DNA from: Botrimarina mediterranea
GTDB lineage: Bacteria > Planctomycetota > Planctomycetia > Pirellulales > Lacipirellulaceae
DNA length: 64,000 nucleotides
Assembly (NCBI RefSeq): GCF_007753265.1
Contig: NZ_CP036349.1
Span: 5,055,363 to 5,119,362, forward strand
Direction: 5' to 3'
Within the stretch, counting starts at the first letter, position 1, and each line of letters begins with the position of its first letter. A model generated the notes under the pieces. That model searched no databases. It had not been told where the DNA came from and saw only the letters and a program-made list of their open reading frames with translations. The position numbers and the translations under genes were made by a program. Of this stretch, positions 1 through 8,242 are shown in pieces.

Positions 1-608
1 TCGTAGACGCTGTGCGTCACGAAGAGCACGGTCCACCGCTGCTCGCCCCACAGCCGCAGCAGGTCGTCGTTGAGGCGTGTGCGGGTGATCTCGTCGAGGG
101 CGGCGAAGGGCTCGTCCATCAGCAGCACCCGCGGCCGTGTCACCAGCGCCCGGGCGATGGCGACACGCATCTTCATGCCGCCGGAGAGTTCGCGGGGGTA
201 GGCGTCGTGAAAGTCGGCGAGGCCCACCAGGGCGAGGGCCTCATCGACGCGGTCGCGGGCCGCCGCGCGGCTCTCACCCCGCAGGCGGAGCGGTAGGTAG
301 ACGTTCGCCCATACCCGCGACCAGGGGAGGAGCGTCGGCTCTTGGAAGACGAACGCCACGTCGCGTCCGCGCCCGGCGCGTCCCTCAGCGACGCCCGGCG
401 CCCAATGGATGTCGCCCCTGGTCGGCTGCGAGAGCCCCGCCACGAGCCGCAGGGCCGTGCTCTTGCCGCAGCCCGAGGGCCCGACGAGCGAAACGAACTC
501 CCCCTGCCCCACCGTCAGATCGAGCCCCGCCAGGGCCGTCGTGCCACCGAACGACTTGCCAACGCCGCGGAGTTGGACCAAGGGCTCGGGGGGTGGCGAG
601 AGGGGCAT
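1..608 (-). CDS. ABC transporter ATP-binding protein, nitrate/sulfonate/taurine type (3' end outside window)
   Basis: The reverse strand reads MPLSPPPEPLVQLRGVGKSF and stays open past base 1, so about 202 residues are seen and the C-terminus is missing. Walker A is GPSGCGKST, the Q-loop lies in FVFQEPTLLPW, the signature is LSGGMKMRVAIARAL, Walker B is VLLMDEPFAALDE, and the H-loop is VTHSVYE. The pattern FQEPTLLPW with LSGGMKMRV is typical of the NrtD/SsuB/TauB group, which powers uptake of nitrate, sulfonates or similar small anions with a periplasmic binding protein and a permease; neither partner is in view. The start at 608 is the first ATG with a full N-terminal ABC strand. It is transcribed away from the pst operon. 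The substrate is not determined. Confidence 0.9.
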   Translation of the reverse strand, partial: MPLSPPPEPLVQLRGVGKSFGGTTALAGLDLTVGQGEFVSLVGPSGCGKSTALRLVAGLSQPTRGDIHWAPGVAEGRAGRGRDVAFVFQEPTLLPWSRVWANVYLPLRLRGESRAAARDRVDEALALVGLADFHDAYPRELSGGMKMRVAIARALVTRPRVLLMDEPFAALDEITRTRLNDDLLRLWGEQRWTVLFVTHSVY

Positions 609-668
609 GGTGCGGTTTTCGCGGCGGATTGGGCGGCTTTGCCGCCGCGGCGGGGTTGGCGTGACTTC

Positions 669-705
669 TCATTTAGCCCCCGGTCGTTGACCGGGGGCTA
701 AATGA
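669..705. repeat. Perfect palindrome (REP-like, CCCCCGGTC stem)
   Basis: Two 17-bp arms (TCATTTAGCCCCCGGTC and its exact complement) flank a 3-base loop, between the divergent ABC gene and pstS. The core CCCCCGGTC...GACCGGGGGCTAA recurs inside the glycosyltransferase gene at 19229-19254. It could fold as a hairpin on either strand. There is no T-run, so a simple intrinsic terminator is unlikely. Confidence 0.85.
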
Positions 706-809
706 GGATTGGAGGCAAAAATCCCGGCCCCGCGTCGCTTGGAACGATAGTCCGCCGGGGCCAGTGTGGTTAGGGTCGGGGGGAGCGCCCCGCCGGCCCC
801 CGCTAGCAG

Positions 810-842
810 TTCACAATTTCTTAATACTGTCTTCACATTCGC
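810..842 (+). promoter_or_regulatory. Pho box: three 11-bp repeats upstream of pstS
   Basis: TTCACA at 810, TTAATA at 821 and TTCACA at 832 are spaced exactly 11 bp apart, each followed by 5 bases. PhoB/PhoP-family regulators bind direct repeats with 11-bp periodicity; the Bacillus PhoP consensus is TT(A/C/T)ACA with about 5-bp spacers. The site lies about 85 bp before pstS in otherwise GC-rich DNA, and phoB itself is at the end of the cluster, so control by phosphate starvation is a strong inference. The rest of 609-926 holds only the palindrome at 669-705. Confidence 0.8.
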
Positions 843-926
843 CCCCTACTCTATTCCCCAAGCCGGCGGGTGAGGACGCCCGGCGGCGCGAAAGTACCCT
901 CCCGACCATGAGGACGATCCTCGGTG

Positions 927-1850
927 ATGAAGTCAGGCGTTCGGTTCTGTGCCGCGGTGCTCGTTAGCCTCCCGATCCTTGCCGGCTGTGGCCGCCAGGA
1001 GAGCATCAAGATCGACGGGTCGAGCACCGTCTACCCGATCAGCGAGGCGGTCGCCGAGGAGTTCCGGGAGGAAAGGCCGGGCGTCCGCGTCACGGTCGGG
1101 CTCTCCGGCACGGGCGGCGGCTTCAAGAAGTTCACCGCCGGCGAGATCGACATCTGCGACGCGTCGCGCGGCATCAAGCCCGAAGAGGTCGAGGCCCTCG
1201 CCGCCGCCAAGGTCCCTTACACCGAGCTCTCGGTCGCCTTTGACGGGATCGCGATCGTCGTGAACCCCGAGAACGATTGGTGCGACACGCTCACGGTCGA
1301 GCAGTTGGCCTCAATCTGGCGGCCGCTCGATGACTCGCCCGTCATGAAGTGGAACGAGCTCAATCCCGAGTGGCCCGACGAGGAGATCAAGCTCTACGGC
1401 CCCGGCACCGACTCGGGGACCTTCGAGTACTTCACGGAAGTAATCGTCGGCGAGGCCAAGTCCTGCCGTAGCGACTTCGCGGCCAGCGAAGACGACAACG
1501 TCCTGGTGACCGGCGTCGCTGAGGACAAGTACTCGCTCGGCTACTTCGGCTTCGCCTACTACGCCGAGAACGAGGACAAGCTGAAGCTCATCGGCGTCGC
1601 TCAGGGCGAAGCCGAACCGGTGCGTCCTTCGCTCGAGACGATCCGCTCGAACGAGTACGCGCCGCTGTCGCGGCCACTGTACCTGTACGTCCGCAACGAC
1701 CTGCTCACCAAGCCCGAGGGCCTGGAGTTCGTCGAGTTCTACCTCGACCAGGCCGGCAAGATGGCGGAAGAAGTCGGTTACGTCCCCGTGTCGGACGAGG
1801 TCGCGGCCGAGAACCAGAAGCGTTTCGAAGCCGCCAAGCCGGCTAAGTAG
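927..1850 (+). CDS. pstS: Phosphate ABC transporter substrate-binding lipoprotein PstS
   Basis: A 307-residue periplasmic phosphate-binding protein. The N-terminus is a lipoprotein signal with lipobox LAGC and predicted lipidated Cys21. The mature part starts with [20 protein letters not shown], the PstS phosphate-binding signature, followed by [10 protein letters not shown] and [12 protein letters not shown], which also contact phosphate in this family. It captures inorganic phosphate for PstCAB. ATG at 927 is preferred to the GTG at 924 because both give the same signal peptide and no extra positive residue is gained. It is the first gene of the pst operon, directly behind the triple 11-bp Pho box. 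Confidence 0.96.
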   Translation: MKSGVRFCAAVLVSLPILAGCGRQESIKIDGSSTVYPISEAVAEEFREERPGVRVTVGLSGTGGGFKKFTAGEIDICDASRGIKPEEVEALAAAKVPYTELSVAFDGIAIVVNPENDWCDTLTVEQLASIWRPLDDSPVMKWNELNPEWPDEEIKLYGPGTDSGTFEYFTEVIVGEAKSCRSDFAASEDDNVLVTGVAEDKYSLGYFGFAYYAENEDKLKLIGVAQGEAEPVRPSLETIRSNEYAPLSRPLYLYVRNDLLTKPEGLEFVEFYLDQAGKMAEEVGYVPVSDEVAAENQKRFEAAKPAK

Positions 1851-1879
1851 CACCACCGCCCTCAGCGAATCCTTTTTCG

Positions 1880-2833
1880 ATGTCGATGGCTACGGAATCC
1901 GCCTCGCTCCCGCCCGGTTCGCCGGCGCTGGGCACGCCTGCCGACAGCCGCGTCGCACGCCGCGGTTGGGAGGCCGCTATCCACGTCTTCTTGGCGGCCT
2001 GCGCGGGCTTGTCGGTGCTGACGACGGTCGGCATCGTCGTGGTGCTGCTGGCCGAGTCGTTGCAGTTCTTCCGTGAGGTGTCGCCGATCGAGTTCCTCTT
2101 CGGGACCGAATGGGCGCCGCTGATCAAGCCGCAGCACTTCGGCATCCTGCCGCTGTTCTGCGGCACGCTGCTGGTGACCGGCGGGGCGATCTTGATCGCC
2201 GCGCCGCTGGGCCTCGGAGCCGCGATCTACCTTAGCGAGTACGCCCCCACCCCCGTGCGTGAGGTCGTGAAGCCGTTGCTAGAGGTCCTCGCCGGCATCC
2301 CGTCGGTCGTTTACGGCGTGCTGGCGGTGACGACGGTGTCGCCGATCGTCCGCGCGATCTTTCAATCGGACAGCATCTTCAACGCTTTGTCGGCGAGCAT
2401 CGTGGTGGGGCTGATGATCCTGCCGACGATCATCTCGCTCAGCGAGGATGTGCTGCGAAGCGTGCCGCGCGACTTGCGGTCGGCGGCGTTCGCGCTGGGC
2501 GCCACGAAGTACGACGTCACCGTGAAGGTCGTCGTCCCGGCGGCGCTATCGGGCATCATGGCGTCGTTCCTCTTGGCGATTTCGCGGGCGATCGGCGAGA
2601 CGATGGCCGTCACGCTCGCCGCCGGCGCCACGCCGCAGTTGACGCTCAACCCCCTGGAGAGCGTTCAAACGATGACCGCCTACATCGTCCAGGTCAGCAA
2701 GGGCGACACGCCCGCCGGTTCGATCGAGTACCGCACGATCTTCGCCGTCGGCCTGGCGCTGTTCTGCATCACGATGACGATCAACCTGATCGCCCAGTGG
2801 ATCCTCAGCCGCATGCGGGAGCAGTACGAATGA
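1880..2833 (+). CDS. pstC: Phosphate ABC transporter permease PstC
   Basis: A 317-residue inner-membrane permease. After a soluble N-terminus of about 30 residues it has a first membrane segment (VLTTVGIVVVLLAESL), a periplasmic stretch EFLFGTEWAPL typical of PstC, and five further hydrophobic segments. The EAA-type loop that contacts PstB is near LRSAAFALGATKYDVTVKVV, followed by AISRAIGETMAV. It forms the phosphate channel with PstA. It starts 29 bp after pstS and overlaps pstA by four bases (ATGA), so co-translation is likely. A second ATG at 1886 is an alternative start. Confidence 0.95.
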   Translation: MSMATESASLPPGSPALGTPADSRVARRGWEAAIHVFLAACAGLSVLTTVGIVVVLLAESLQFFREVSPIEFLFGTEWAPLIKPQHFGILPLFCGTLLVTGGAILIAAPLGLGAAIYLSEYAPTPVREVVKPLLEVLAGIPSVVYGVLAVTTVSPIVRAIFQSDSIFNALSASIVVGLMILPTIISLSEDVLRSVPRDLRSAAFALGATKYDVTVKVVVPAALSGIMASFLLAISRAIGETMAVTLAAGATPQLTLNPLESVQTMTAYIVQVSKGDTPAGSIEYRTIFAVGLALFCITMTINLIAQWILSRMREQYE

Positions 2834-3711
2834 GCCCCCAGGCCGATCCCAACTCGCTCGAAGCGCAGCGCAGCTATCTCGGCTCGAAGCTGTTCGGCTG
2901 GCTCTGCGCCCTAGCGACCGCGCTGTGCATCGCGGCGCTGGTGTGGTTGCTGGTGGATGTGCTGATGAACGGCCTGCCGTGGCTCAGCTGGACGCTGCTC
3001 ACGTCGTACCCGTCGCGCGACCCGGCGAAGGCGGGCATCCTGCCGGCGCTGATGGGGAGCCTGTGGCTGATCGGCCTGACGGCGCTGTTCTCGATCCCCA
3101 CCGGCGTCGGCGCCGCGGTCTACCTCGAAGAGTACGTCGCCTCGAGCTGGTGGAAGAAGCTCGTGCAGCTCAACATCTCGAACCTCGCCGGCGTGCCTTC
3201 GATCGTCTACGGCATCTTGGGCCTCGGCCTCTTTGTCCGCGGCATGGCCTTGGAGCGGAGCGTCATCGCCGGGGCTTTGACGCTGTCGCTGGTGGTGCTG
3301 CCGATCGTGATCCTCTCGACACAAGAAGCCCTGCGCGCTGTGCCGGGAACCATCCGCCAAGCGTCGTACGCGCTGGGCGCGACGCGTTGGCAGACGGTTT
3401 GGAGTCAGGTGCTGCCGGCGGCCCTGCCGGGCGTGATGACGGGCGTCATCCTCGCCATTGCGCGGGCGCTCGGCGAAGCGGCGCCGCTGGTGGCGATCGG
3501 CGCAGTGGCCTTCGTGGCCTTCGTGCCGCAATCGCTGAGCGACGAGTTCTCCGCGATGCCGCTGCAAATCTTTAACTGGGCCGAACGGCCGCAAGAAGAG
3601 TTCCACGGGCTGGCGTCGGCGGCGATCGTCGTGCTGCTCGCCGTGCTGATCGTGCTGAATACGGGCGCGGTGCTCGTTCGAGCCAAGTACGGCCGACGGA
3701 TCAAGTGGTAA
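2830..3711 (+). CDS. pstA: Phosphate ABC transporter permease PstA
   Basis: A 293-residue membrane permease, partner of PstC. The start at 2830 is set by the ATGA overlap with the pstC stop; the same frame is open further upstream, but that would run through pstC. Features seen are a first membrane segment at about residues 23-45, [19 protein letters not shown], the conserved stretch [20 protein letters not shown], and the cytoplasmic coupling loop [17 protein letters not shown] followed by [15 protein letters not shown]. The gene ends eight bases before the preferred pstB start region, consistent with one mRNA. Confidence 0.95.
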   Translation: MSPQADPNSLEAQRSYLGSKLFGWLCALATALCIAALVWLLVDVLMNGLPWLSWTLLTSYPSRDPAKAGILPALMGSLWLIGLTALFSIPTGVGAAVYLEEYVASSWWKKLVQLNISNLAGVPSIVYGILGLGLFVRGMALERSVIAGALTLSLVVLPIVILSTQEALRAVPGTIRQASYALGATRWQTVWSQVLPAALPGVMTGVILAIARALGEAAPLVAIGAVAFVAFVPQSLSDEFSAMPLQIFNWAERPQEEFHGLASAAIVVLLAVLIVLNTGAVLVRAKYGRRIKW

Positions 3712-3716
3712 ACCCA

Positions 3717-4610
3717 ATGCCGATGGCTGAAGACCAACCAACCCCCTCGCAAGCGATGCCCGAAACCGTCGCCATCCGCCGCCCCAAGCCGACGCTCAGC
3801 GCGCCGGCGATCGACCCGATGCGGCCGAGCCGCTCGGCCGACGAGCTGGCGGACGCGCCCACGAAGATCAACGTCACGGACGTCGATTTCTTCTACGGGC
3901 CCAAGCAAGCGCTCTTCGGGATCGACCTGGTGGTCCCCGAGAAGTGCGTGACGGCGTTCATCGGCCCGTCGGGCTGCGGCAAGAGCACGCTCTTGCGGTG
4001 CATGAACCGCATGAACGACATGATCGACGAGGCGCGGGTCAAAGGTTCACTGACGCTCGACGGCCAAGACATCTACGCCCCGCGCGTCGACGTGGTTGAG
4101 TTGCGCAAGCGCGTCGGCATGGTCTTCCAGAAATCGAACCCCTTCCCGAAGTCGATCTTCGAGAACGTCGCTTACGGCCCGCGCGTCGCCGGCGAGCGGA
4201 ACAAGGCCCGCCTCTACGAGATCACCGAGCGTTGCCTCCGCCACGCCGCTTTGTGGGACGAGGTGAAGGACCGTCTGGACGACTCGGCGCTGGCCCTCTC
4301 CGGCGGCCAGCAGCAGCGGCTCTGTATCGCCCGCGCTTTGGCGACCGAGCCGCAGGTGCTGCTGATGGACGAACCGGCCAGCGCGCTCGACCCGGCGAGC
4401 ACCTCGAGGATCGAGGACCTGATCTTCGAACTCAAAGAGCAGTACACGATCGTCATCGTCACGCACAACATGCAGCAAGCGGCGCGCGTCAGCGATCAGA
4501 CCGCCTTCTTCTTCGAGGGCAAGCTGATCGAGGCCGGCCCCACGACCGACCTCTTCACCAACCCCAAGAAGCGGCAGACCGAGGATTACATCACGGGGCG
4601 ATTTGGGTAA
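3717..4610 (+). CDS. pstB: Phosphate ABC transporter ATP-binding protein PstB
   Basis: About 297 residues, longer than the usual 250-270 because of a Pro/Ala-rich N-terminal extension of about 45 residues before [12 protein letters not shown]. Motifs are Walker [20 protein letters not shown], the PstB-specific [20 protein letters not shown], signature [16 protein letters not shown], Walker [14 protein letters not shown] and H-loop [14 protein letters not shown]. It hydrolyses ATP to drive phosphate import through PstCA. Starts at 3705 (GTG), 3717 or 3723 (ATG) are possible; 3717 follows the pstA stop most naturally. The role of the extension is unknown. Confidence 0.96.
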   Translation: MPMAEDQPTPSQAMPETVAIRRPKPTLSAPAIDPMRPSRSADELADAPTKINVTDVDFFYGPKQALFGIDLVVPEKCVTAFIGPSGCGKSTLLRCMNRMNDMIDEARVKGSLTLDGQDIYAPRVDVVELRKRVGMVFQKSNPFPKSIFENVAYGPRVAGERNKARLYEITERCLRHAALWDEVKDRLDDSALALSGGQQQRLCIARALATEPQVLLMDEPASALDPASTSRIEDLIFELKEQYTIVIVTHNMQQAARVSDQTAFFFEGKLIEAGPTTDLFTNPKKRQTEDYITGRFG

Positions 4611-4697
4611 AGCGGTTAGCTATTAGTCGTTAGCTGTTAGCTGACGGCTGGACACTCCACTTTTTGCTAACTGCTAACCGCTAACGACTAACCGCTT
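4611..4697. repeat. Short-period inverted repeat (GTTAGC family)
   Basis: The left arm is built from GTTAGC-like units of about 7 bp (AGCGGTTAGC, AGTCGTTAGC, TGTTAGC); the right arm is the complement, ending CTAACGACTAACCGCTT. The arms are separated by about 35 bases. It lies between pstB and phoU, so it is transcribed in the operon and could form a stem in the mRNA, perhaps lowering phoU expression or protecting the upstream message (inference). Confidence 0.75.
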
Positions 4698-4708
4698 ACA
4701 GCTCCCCC

Positions 4709-5401
4709 ATGTCCATCCATCTAGAACGCGACCTCGACGCCCTCGAACAGGACCTGCTCGCGCAGTCGGCCCTGGTCGAAGAGATGATCCGCATGGCGTG
4801 CCACGGCCTCTGCGCGCGGAAGCTCGGGCTCTCCGAGGAGCTGCAAGCGCGCGAGCCGGAGATCAATCGCCGTGAGGTGTTGATCGAGGAAGAGTGCCTG
4901 AAGATCCTCGCTCTGCACCAACCGGTGGCGGTCGACCTGCGGCGTGTGGCGACGGTGCTAAAGACCAACGCGGACCTCGAACGGATCGCCGACCTGGCGG
5001 TCAACGTCGGCGAACGCAACGACGCGATCGCCTCTTACCCCGAGCTGCCGCTCCCCGACTTTCTCGATCGGATGGCCGAGGCGGTAATCGCGATGGTGCG
5101 CGACGCGCTCGACGCGTTCGTCGAGCTCGACGCCGCCGCCGCACGGCGGGTGCGTCGGCAGGACGACGAGATCGACAACCTCAACCGCCGGGTCATCGAC
5201 CGCGTCTACGAGATCATCCGCGACTCGCCCCACTTGGTGGAGCCCGCACTGCACCTGTTCAGCGCGTCGCGGCACATCGAGCGGATCGGCGACCACGCCA
5301 CGAATATCGCCGAGGACGTGATCTACCTGGTGGAGGGCGAGATCGCCCGCCACCGCCGCGATCCCAGCCCGATGGCTCCCCAGCAGCCCCCCGCTGAGTA
5401 G
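4709..5401 (+). CDS. phoU: Phosphate signalling protein PhoU
   Basis: A 230-residue all-helical cytoplasmic protein made of two PhoU domains of about 100 residues each. The first contains VDLRRVATVLKTNADLERIADLAVNVGER, where the E/DxxxD metal-binding motif is ERIAD; the second contains SASRHIERIGDHATNIAEDVIYLVEGE, with the matching ERIGD. Both metal motifs are intact. PhoU links PstB activity to the PhoR/PhoB system and restrains phosphate uptake. It follows pstB after a hairpin-forming repeat and precedes phoB by 171 bp. Confidence 0.95.
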   Translation: MSIHLERDLDALEQDLLAQSALVEEMIRMACHGLCARKLGLSEELQAREPEINRREVLIEEECLKILALHQPVAVDLRRVATVLKTNADLERIADLAVNVGERNDAIASYPELPLPDFLDRMAEAVIAMVRDALDAFVELDAAAARRVRRQDDEIDNLNRRVIDRVYEIIRDSPHLVEPALHLFSASRHIERIGDHATNIAEDVIYLVEGEIARHRRDPSPMAPQQPPAE

Positions 5402-5572
5402 CCGACGCTCCGAGAGTTCGACACGCCATGCTTTCGACTCGCCGAGCCGCGACGACGCTAGAGAACCGCTGCGCTTGAACTCTTCAATTGCTTGACCTGG
5501 AGGCCCCCTGTGGTCACCGCCTACCCCGCTAACTATCCCACCGCTGCCCCGCTGCGAACCGCCGATCGAACG

Positions 5573-6271
5573 ATGGCCAAGGCAAAGATCCTTGTTGTCG
5601 AAGACGACCGCTCCCTGGCGGACGTGCTCGAGTACAACCTCCGTCAGGACGGGTACGAGACCTACGTCGCCTACGACGGCCAGGACGGCCTCAACCAATC
5701 GAAGCTCCGCTCGCCGGACCTCGTGGTGCTCGACCTGATGCTGCCGATCATCGACGGGCTGGAGATCTGCCGCCGCATCCGCGCCGACCCGGTCACGAAG
5801 AAGCAGCTCGTGCTGATGCTCACCGCCAAGGGCGAGGAGACCGACCAAGTGGCGGGCTTCTCGGTCGGCGTCGATGACTATGTCGCCAAGCCGTTCAGCG
5901 TGCGGGTGCTGCTGGAGCGCATCAAGGCCCTGCTCCGCCGGGTCACCAGCCCCACCCAACCCGGCGACATCCTCGTCAGCCAGGGCGTCCTCGTCGACCG
6001 CGAACGCCACCGCGTCACGGCCAACGAAGAGGTGCTCGACCTGACGCCCAGCGAGTTCGGCCTGCTCGAGGCGCTGATCCGTCAACCGGGCCGCGTCTTC
6101 AGCCGCAGCGAACTGATCGATGCGGCGCTCGGCGGCGACTCGCTAGTGCTCGAACGGACGATCGACGTGCACGTCCGCGCGCTCCGCAAGAAGCTCGGCG
6201 ACCACGCCGACCTTGTGGAGACCGTACGCGGCGTGGGCTATCGCTTCCGCGACCCGGCCGGTGTGCGTTGA
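5573..6271 (+). CDS. phoB: OmpR/PhoB-family response regulator, probable PhoB
   Basis: A 232-residue two-domain regulator starting MAKAKILVVEDD. The receiver domain has the acidic pocket Glu10/Asp11, the phospho-acceptor Asp54 (VVLDLMLP), a conserved Thr in LTAKG, and the switch lysine in DYVAKPF. The C-terminal winged helix has the recognition-helix region LERTIDVHVRALRKKLG and ends VETVRGVGYRF, typical of OmpR/PhoB. A TTG at 5492 would add 27 residues with no family match, so 5573 is chosen. Adjacent pst/phoU genes and the Pho box make PhoB the best call. No histidine kinase gene follows, which is unusual because phoR is normally next door. Confidence 0.88.
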   Translation: MAKAKILVVEDDRSLADVLEYNLRQDGYETYVAYDGQDGLNQSKLRSPDLVVLDLMLPIIDGLEICRRIRADPVTKKQLVLMLTAKGEETDQVAGFSVGVDDYVAKPFSVRVLLERIKALLRRVTSPTQPGDILVSQGVLVDRERHRVTANEEVLDLTPSEFGLLEALIRQPGRVFSRSELIDAALGGDSLVLERTIDVHVRALRKKLGDHADLVETVRGVGYRFRDPAGVR

Positions 6272-6275
6272 GGTA

Positions 6276-6685
6276 TCGCGCAGAGACGCGGAGACAGCAG
6301 AGAGTTGTGGCGAGCTGACCACGTTAGTGGCCGGTGGACTCACGCCAGGGCGCTAAGGCGCAAAGCGAAGACGCGAAGCGTCGTATTTTCCCCCTCCCTC
6401 TTTAGGGAGGGGTTAGGGGACGGTCGGCGGTATCCGGCGTATCCTCGCATCGTGTGCCTTTGCTCCTTGATAATCCAGTACACCAACCTCTATCCGATCG
6501 ACACCTTTTACCCTCCCCTAGCCCCTCCCTAAAAAAAGGGAGGGGAACCAACAGCTCAGCTTCGCCTCACCAAGAAAGCCCCGCCCTCAATTCTCTTTGC
6601 GTCGTCGCGTCTTTGCGTGGTTCCACCGGCCACTAACGTGGTCGGCTCGCTATGGACTTCTCTGCGTCTCCGCGTCTCTGCGCGA
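6276..6685. repeat. Nested composite inverted repeat, 410 bp, no cargo gene seen
   Basis: The outer arms are 6276-6303 and 6659-6685 (TCGCGCAGAGACGCGGAGAC type). Inside them is a perfect 22-bp pair at 6317-6338 and 6622-6643 (core CCACGTTAGTGG), and further in a CGCAAAG/CTTTGCG pair. At the centre are two small hairpins of the CCCCTCCC...GGGAGGGG type near 6389-6422 and 6507-6547. No convincing reading frame lies within. It fills the gap between phoB and the DUF1570 gene. Much of its right half is repeated, in diverged form, at 10190-10345. Confidence 0.8.
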
Positions 6686-6695
6686 GACATCACGG

Positions 6696-8114
6696 CTAAT
6701 TCATGATCTTCCGCATATGAAACTCCGCCTCGCGCGCCGTGCGGCATTCGCGGGTCACGACGTGGGCGTCGATCCCCTCTTCGGCTAGGGATTGCTTCTT
6801 GCTCGTGGTCCACTCCCGCGCGCCGGCGGGGGAGAGCATGATGCCTGCCGTGGTGTAGTAGACGCGGCCTTTCTTGTAGGTAACGCTGACGACGTAGTGC
6901 GTCTGGTTGACATACGGGTCGGTGTAGGCGGACTGCATCTTCCGGCTGGTGAGGTGCCGCTGGACCTCCTTCTCGATCGCCGCGAAGTCGTCGCCGAAGT
7001 GCTTGACGAACAGCGGGTCGGGCGCGCGGGACGACTCCGCGGCGATCGCCGAGAGGGGCGGGGACTTGCGCATGTCGGCGAGGTACGCCTTGAACGCTTC
7101 GGGCTTACGCTCGATTAGGTAGTGCGTCAGCCCCCAGGCGACGCTGTAGCCGTGGGCGGTGAGGCTCGGCGCGGCGACGGTCGTCTTTACGAGGCCGCCG
7201 TTCGCGGGTTGCGTGCGTAGGAGGTCGTGCATCCGCAGGTCGTTGACCATGCCCGCTTCGCTCCACTTGACGGTGCGGGTCGGCAGTTCATCGCCGCCGG
7301 TGCGAGTCAGCGATGACTGGACCCGCAACGGGCAGAAGTACTCCGGGACGCCCTCGCTGAACCACTGCGGCCAGTCCGAAAGCCGGTGCTGAATCCCCGT
7401 GTTGTGCAGCAGCTGGTGGATCGCCTCGTGAGCGACGACGTAGGCGCCCTGCTTTAACGCGAACTCGGGCGCCGCATCGAACAGCTTGTCGTCCTCATAC
7501 AACACGACGCGATTGCTGACGCCGTTGTAGTACGCGGCGAAATCCTCGGGCACCTTCATGATGGCGTCGAACGTCGTGCGGTTGGAGGTGATGATCACCA
7601 CCATCGGCGCCTCCGGCCGCTGCGGCTTGACGCCCCAAGCGGCGAGCTGCTTCACCACGCCGGCGAGCATGCTCTGGAGGATCGACTTCGTGTGCAGGTA
7701 GTATGCCTCGGAGCAATCGTAAACGAAGAGGTAGTAGCCCGCCGACTCGAACTTGTACTTGTCGAAGCCCTCGGACTTGAGTTGTTCGATCAACTCTTCG
7801 CGCGTCGCGGCGACGAAGGGGCCCTCGCTAGGCTTCGTGTCGCTGCGAGCGACCGAAGTGAGCACGCCGCTGGGGAGCATCACGACGCGGTGGTCGCCGA
7901 CCTCGCCGAGGACGCGGACGACGCGGCCGCTGTAGATCGCGAACTCGCTTGCGGGGGGCGTCGGTTGAACGCCGTCGGGGATCGCCAAGCCGCTATAGTC
8001 GCCCGTATTGGCCGGCGCGACTCGGGGCTTGTCGGCGTCGGACGACTCGGGCTCTTGAGCCACGCCGAGCGTAGCGGTGAGCAGGAGCAGCAGAGTGAAC
8101 CAGCGTAACGGCAT
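6696..8114 (-). CDS. DUF1570-type secreted zinc metallopeptidase-like protein
   Basis: A 472-residue protein with a clear signal peptide (MPLRWFTLLLLLTATLGVAQ). Around residue 228 it has a zincin motif, AHEAIHQLLHNTG, followed by WFSEGVPEYF, where the Glu in the SEG stretch could be the third zinc ligand (gluzincin pattern). This matches the DUF1570 family, which is abundant in planctomycetes and has no well-established substrate. The N-terminal third is a low-similarity region with FVYDCSEAYYLHTKS. The protein is probably periplasmic or exported. The gene stands alone, with repeats on its 3' side and fpg beyond its 5' side in the same direction. Peptidase activity is inferred from the motif only. 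Confidence 0.85.
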   Translation of the reverse strand: MPLRWFTLLLLLTATLGVAQEPESSDADKPRVAPANTGDYSGLAIPDGVQPTPPASEFAIYSGRVVRVLGEVGDHRVVMLPSGVLTSVARSDTKPSEGPFVAATREELIEQLKSEGFDKYKFESAGYYLFVYDCSEAYYLHTKSILQSMLAGVVKQLAAWGVKPQRPEAPMVVIITSNRTTFDAIMKVPEDFAAYYNGVSNRVVLYEDDKLFDAAPEFALKQGAYVVAHEAIHQLLHNTGIQHRLSDWPQWFSEGVPEYFCPLRVQSSLTRTGGDELPTRTVKWSEAGMVNDLRMHDLLRTQPANGGLVKTTVAAPSLTAHGYSVAWGLTHYLIERKPEAFKAYLADMRKSPPLSAIAAESSRAPDPLFVKHFGDDFAAIEKEVQRHLTSRKMQSAYTDPYVNQTHYVVSVTYKKGRVYYTTAGIMLSPAGAREWTTSKKQSLAEEGIDAHVVTRECRTAREAEFHMRKIMN

Positions 8115-8211
8115 GGATTCAGCGCCTCGTGCGGTGGGGAGAGGCCTTCATTGTAGCTCCGAAGCGCGAGCGAATCGAACCTGCCTACGGTCGTTGTGAG
8201 AGCGATTCGAT

Positions 8212-8242
8212 AACACCGCCCGCGGCTAGCGCCGACGGCTCA
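8212..8242. repeat. Short palindromic repeat, GGCTAGCGCC family, copy 1
   Basis: The core CCGCGGCTAGCGCCGACGGC overlaps the stop codon of the fpg/nei gene. A second copy at 56955-56984 also ends a few bases before the end of a leftward gene (a pseudopilin). The two copies share about 26 of 31 bases. It is a single unit rather than an inverted pair. Position at 3' ends suggests an effect on transcript ends, but no T-run is present. Confidence 0.6.

Noticed and set aside
12-664. Several forward frames near the left edge
   Set aside because: The reverse strand encodes a complete ABC ATPase motif set over the same bases; the forward frames are its shadows.
1311-1856. Reverse frame of 181 codons opposite pstS
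   Set aside because: pstS is certain; the antisense frame has no motif and matches the general strand-symmetry artefact.
5492-5572. N-terminal extension of PhoB from a TTG
   Set aside because: The 27 extra residues have no counterpart in PhoB proteins, and the ATG at 5573 gives the exact receiver-domain start.
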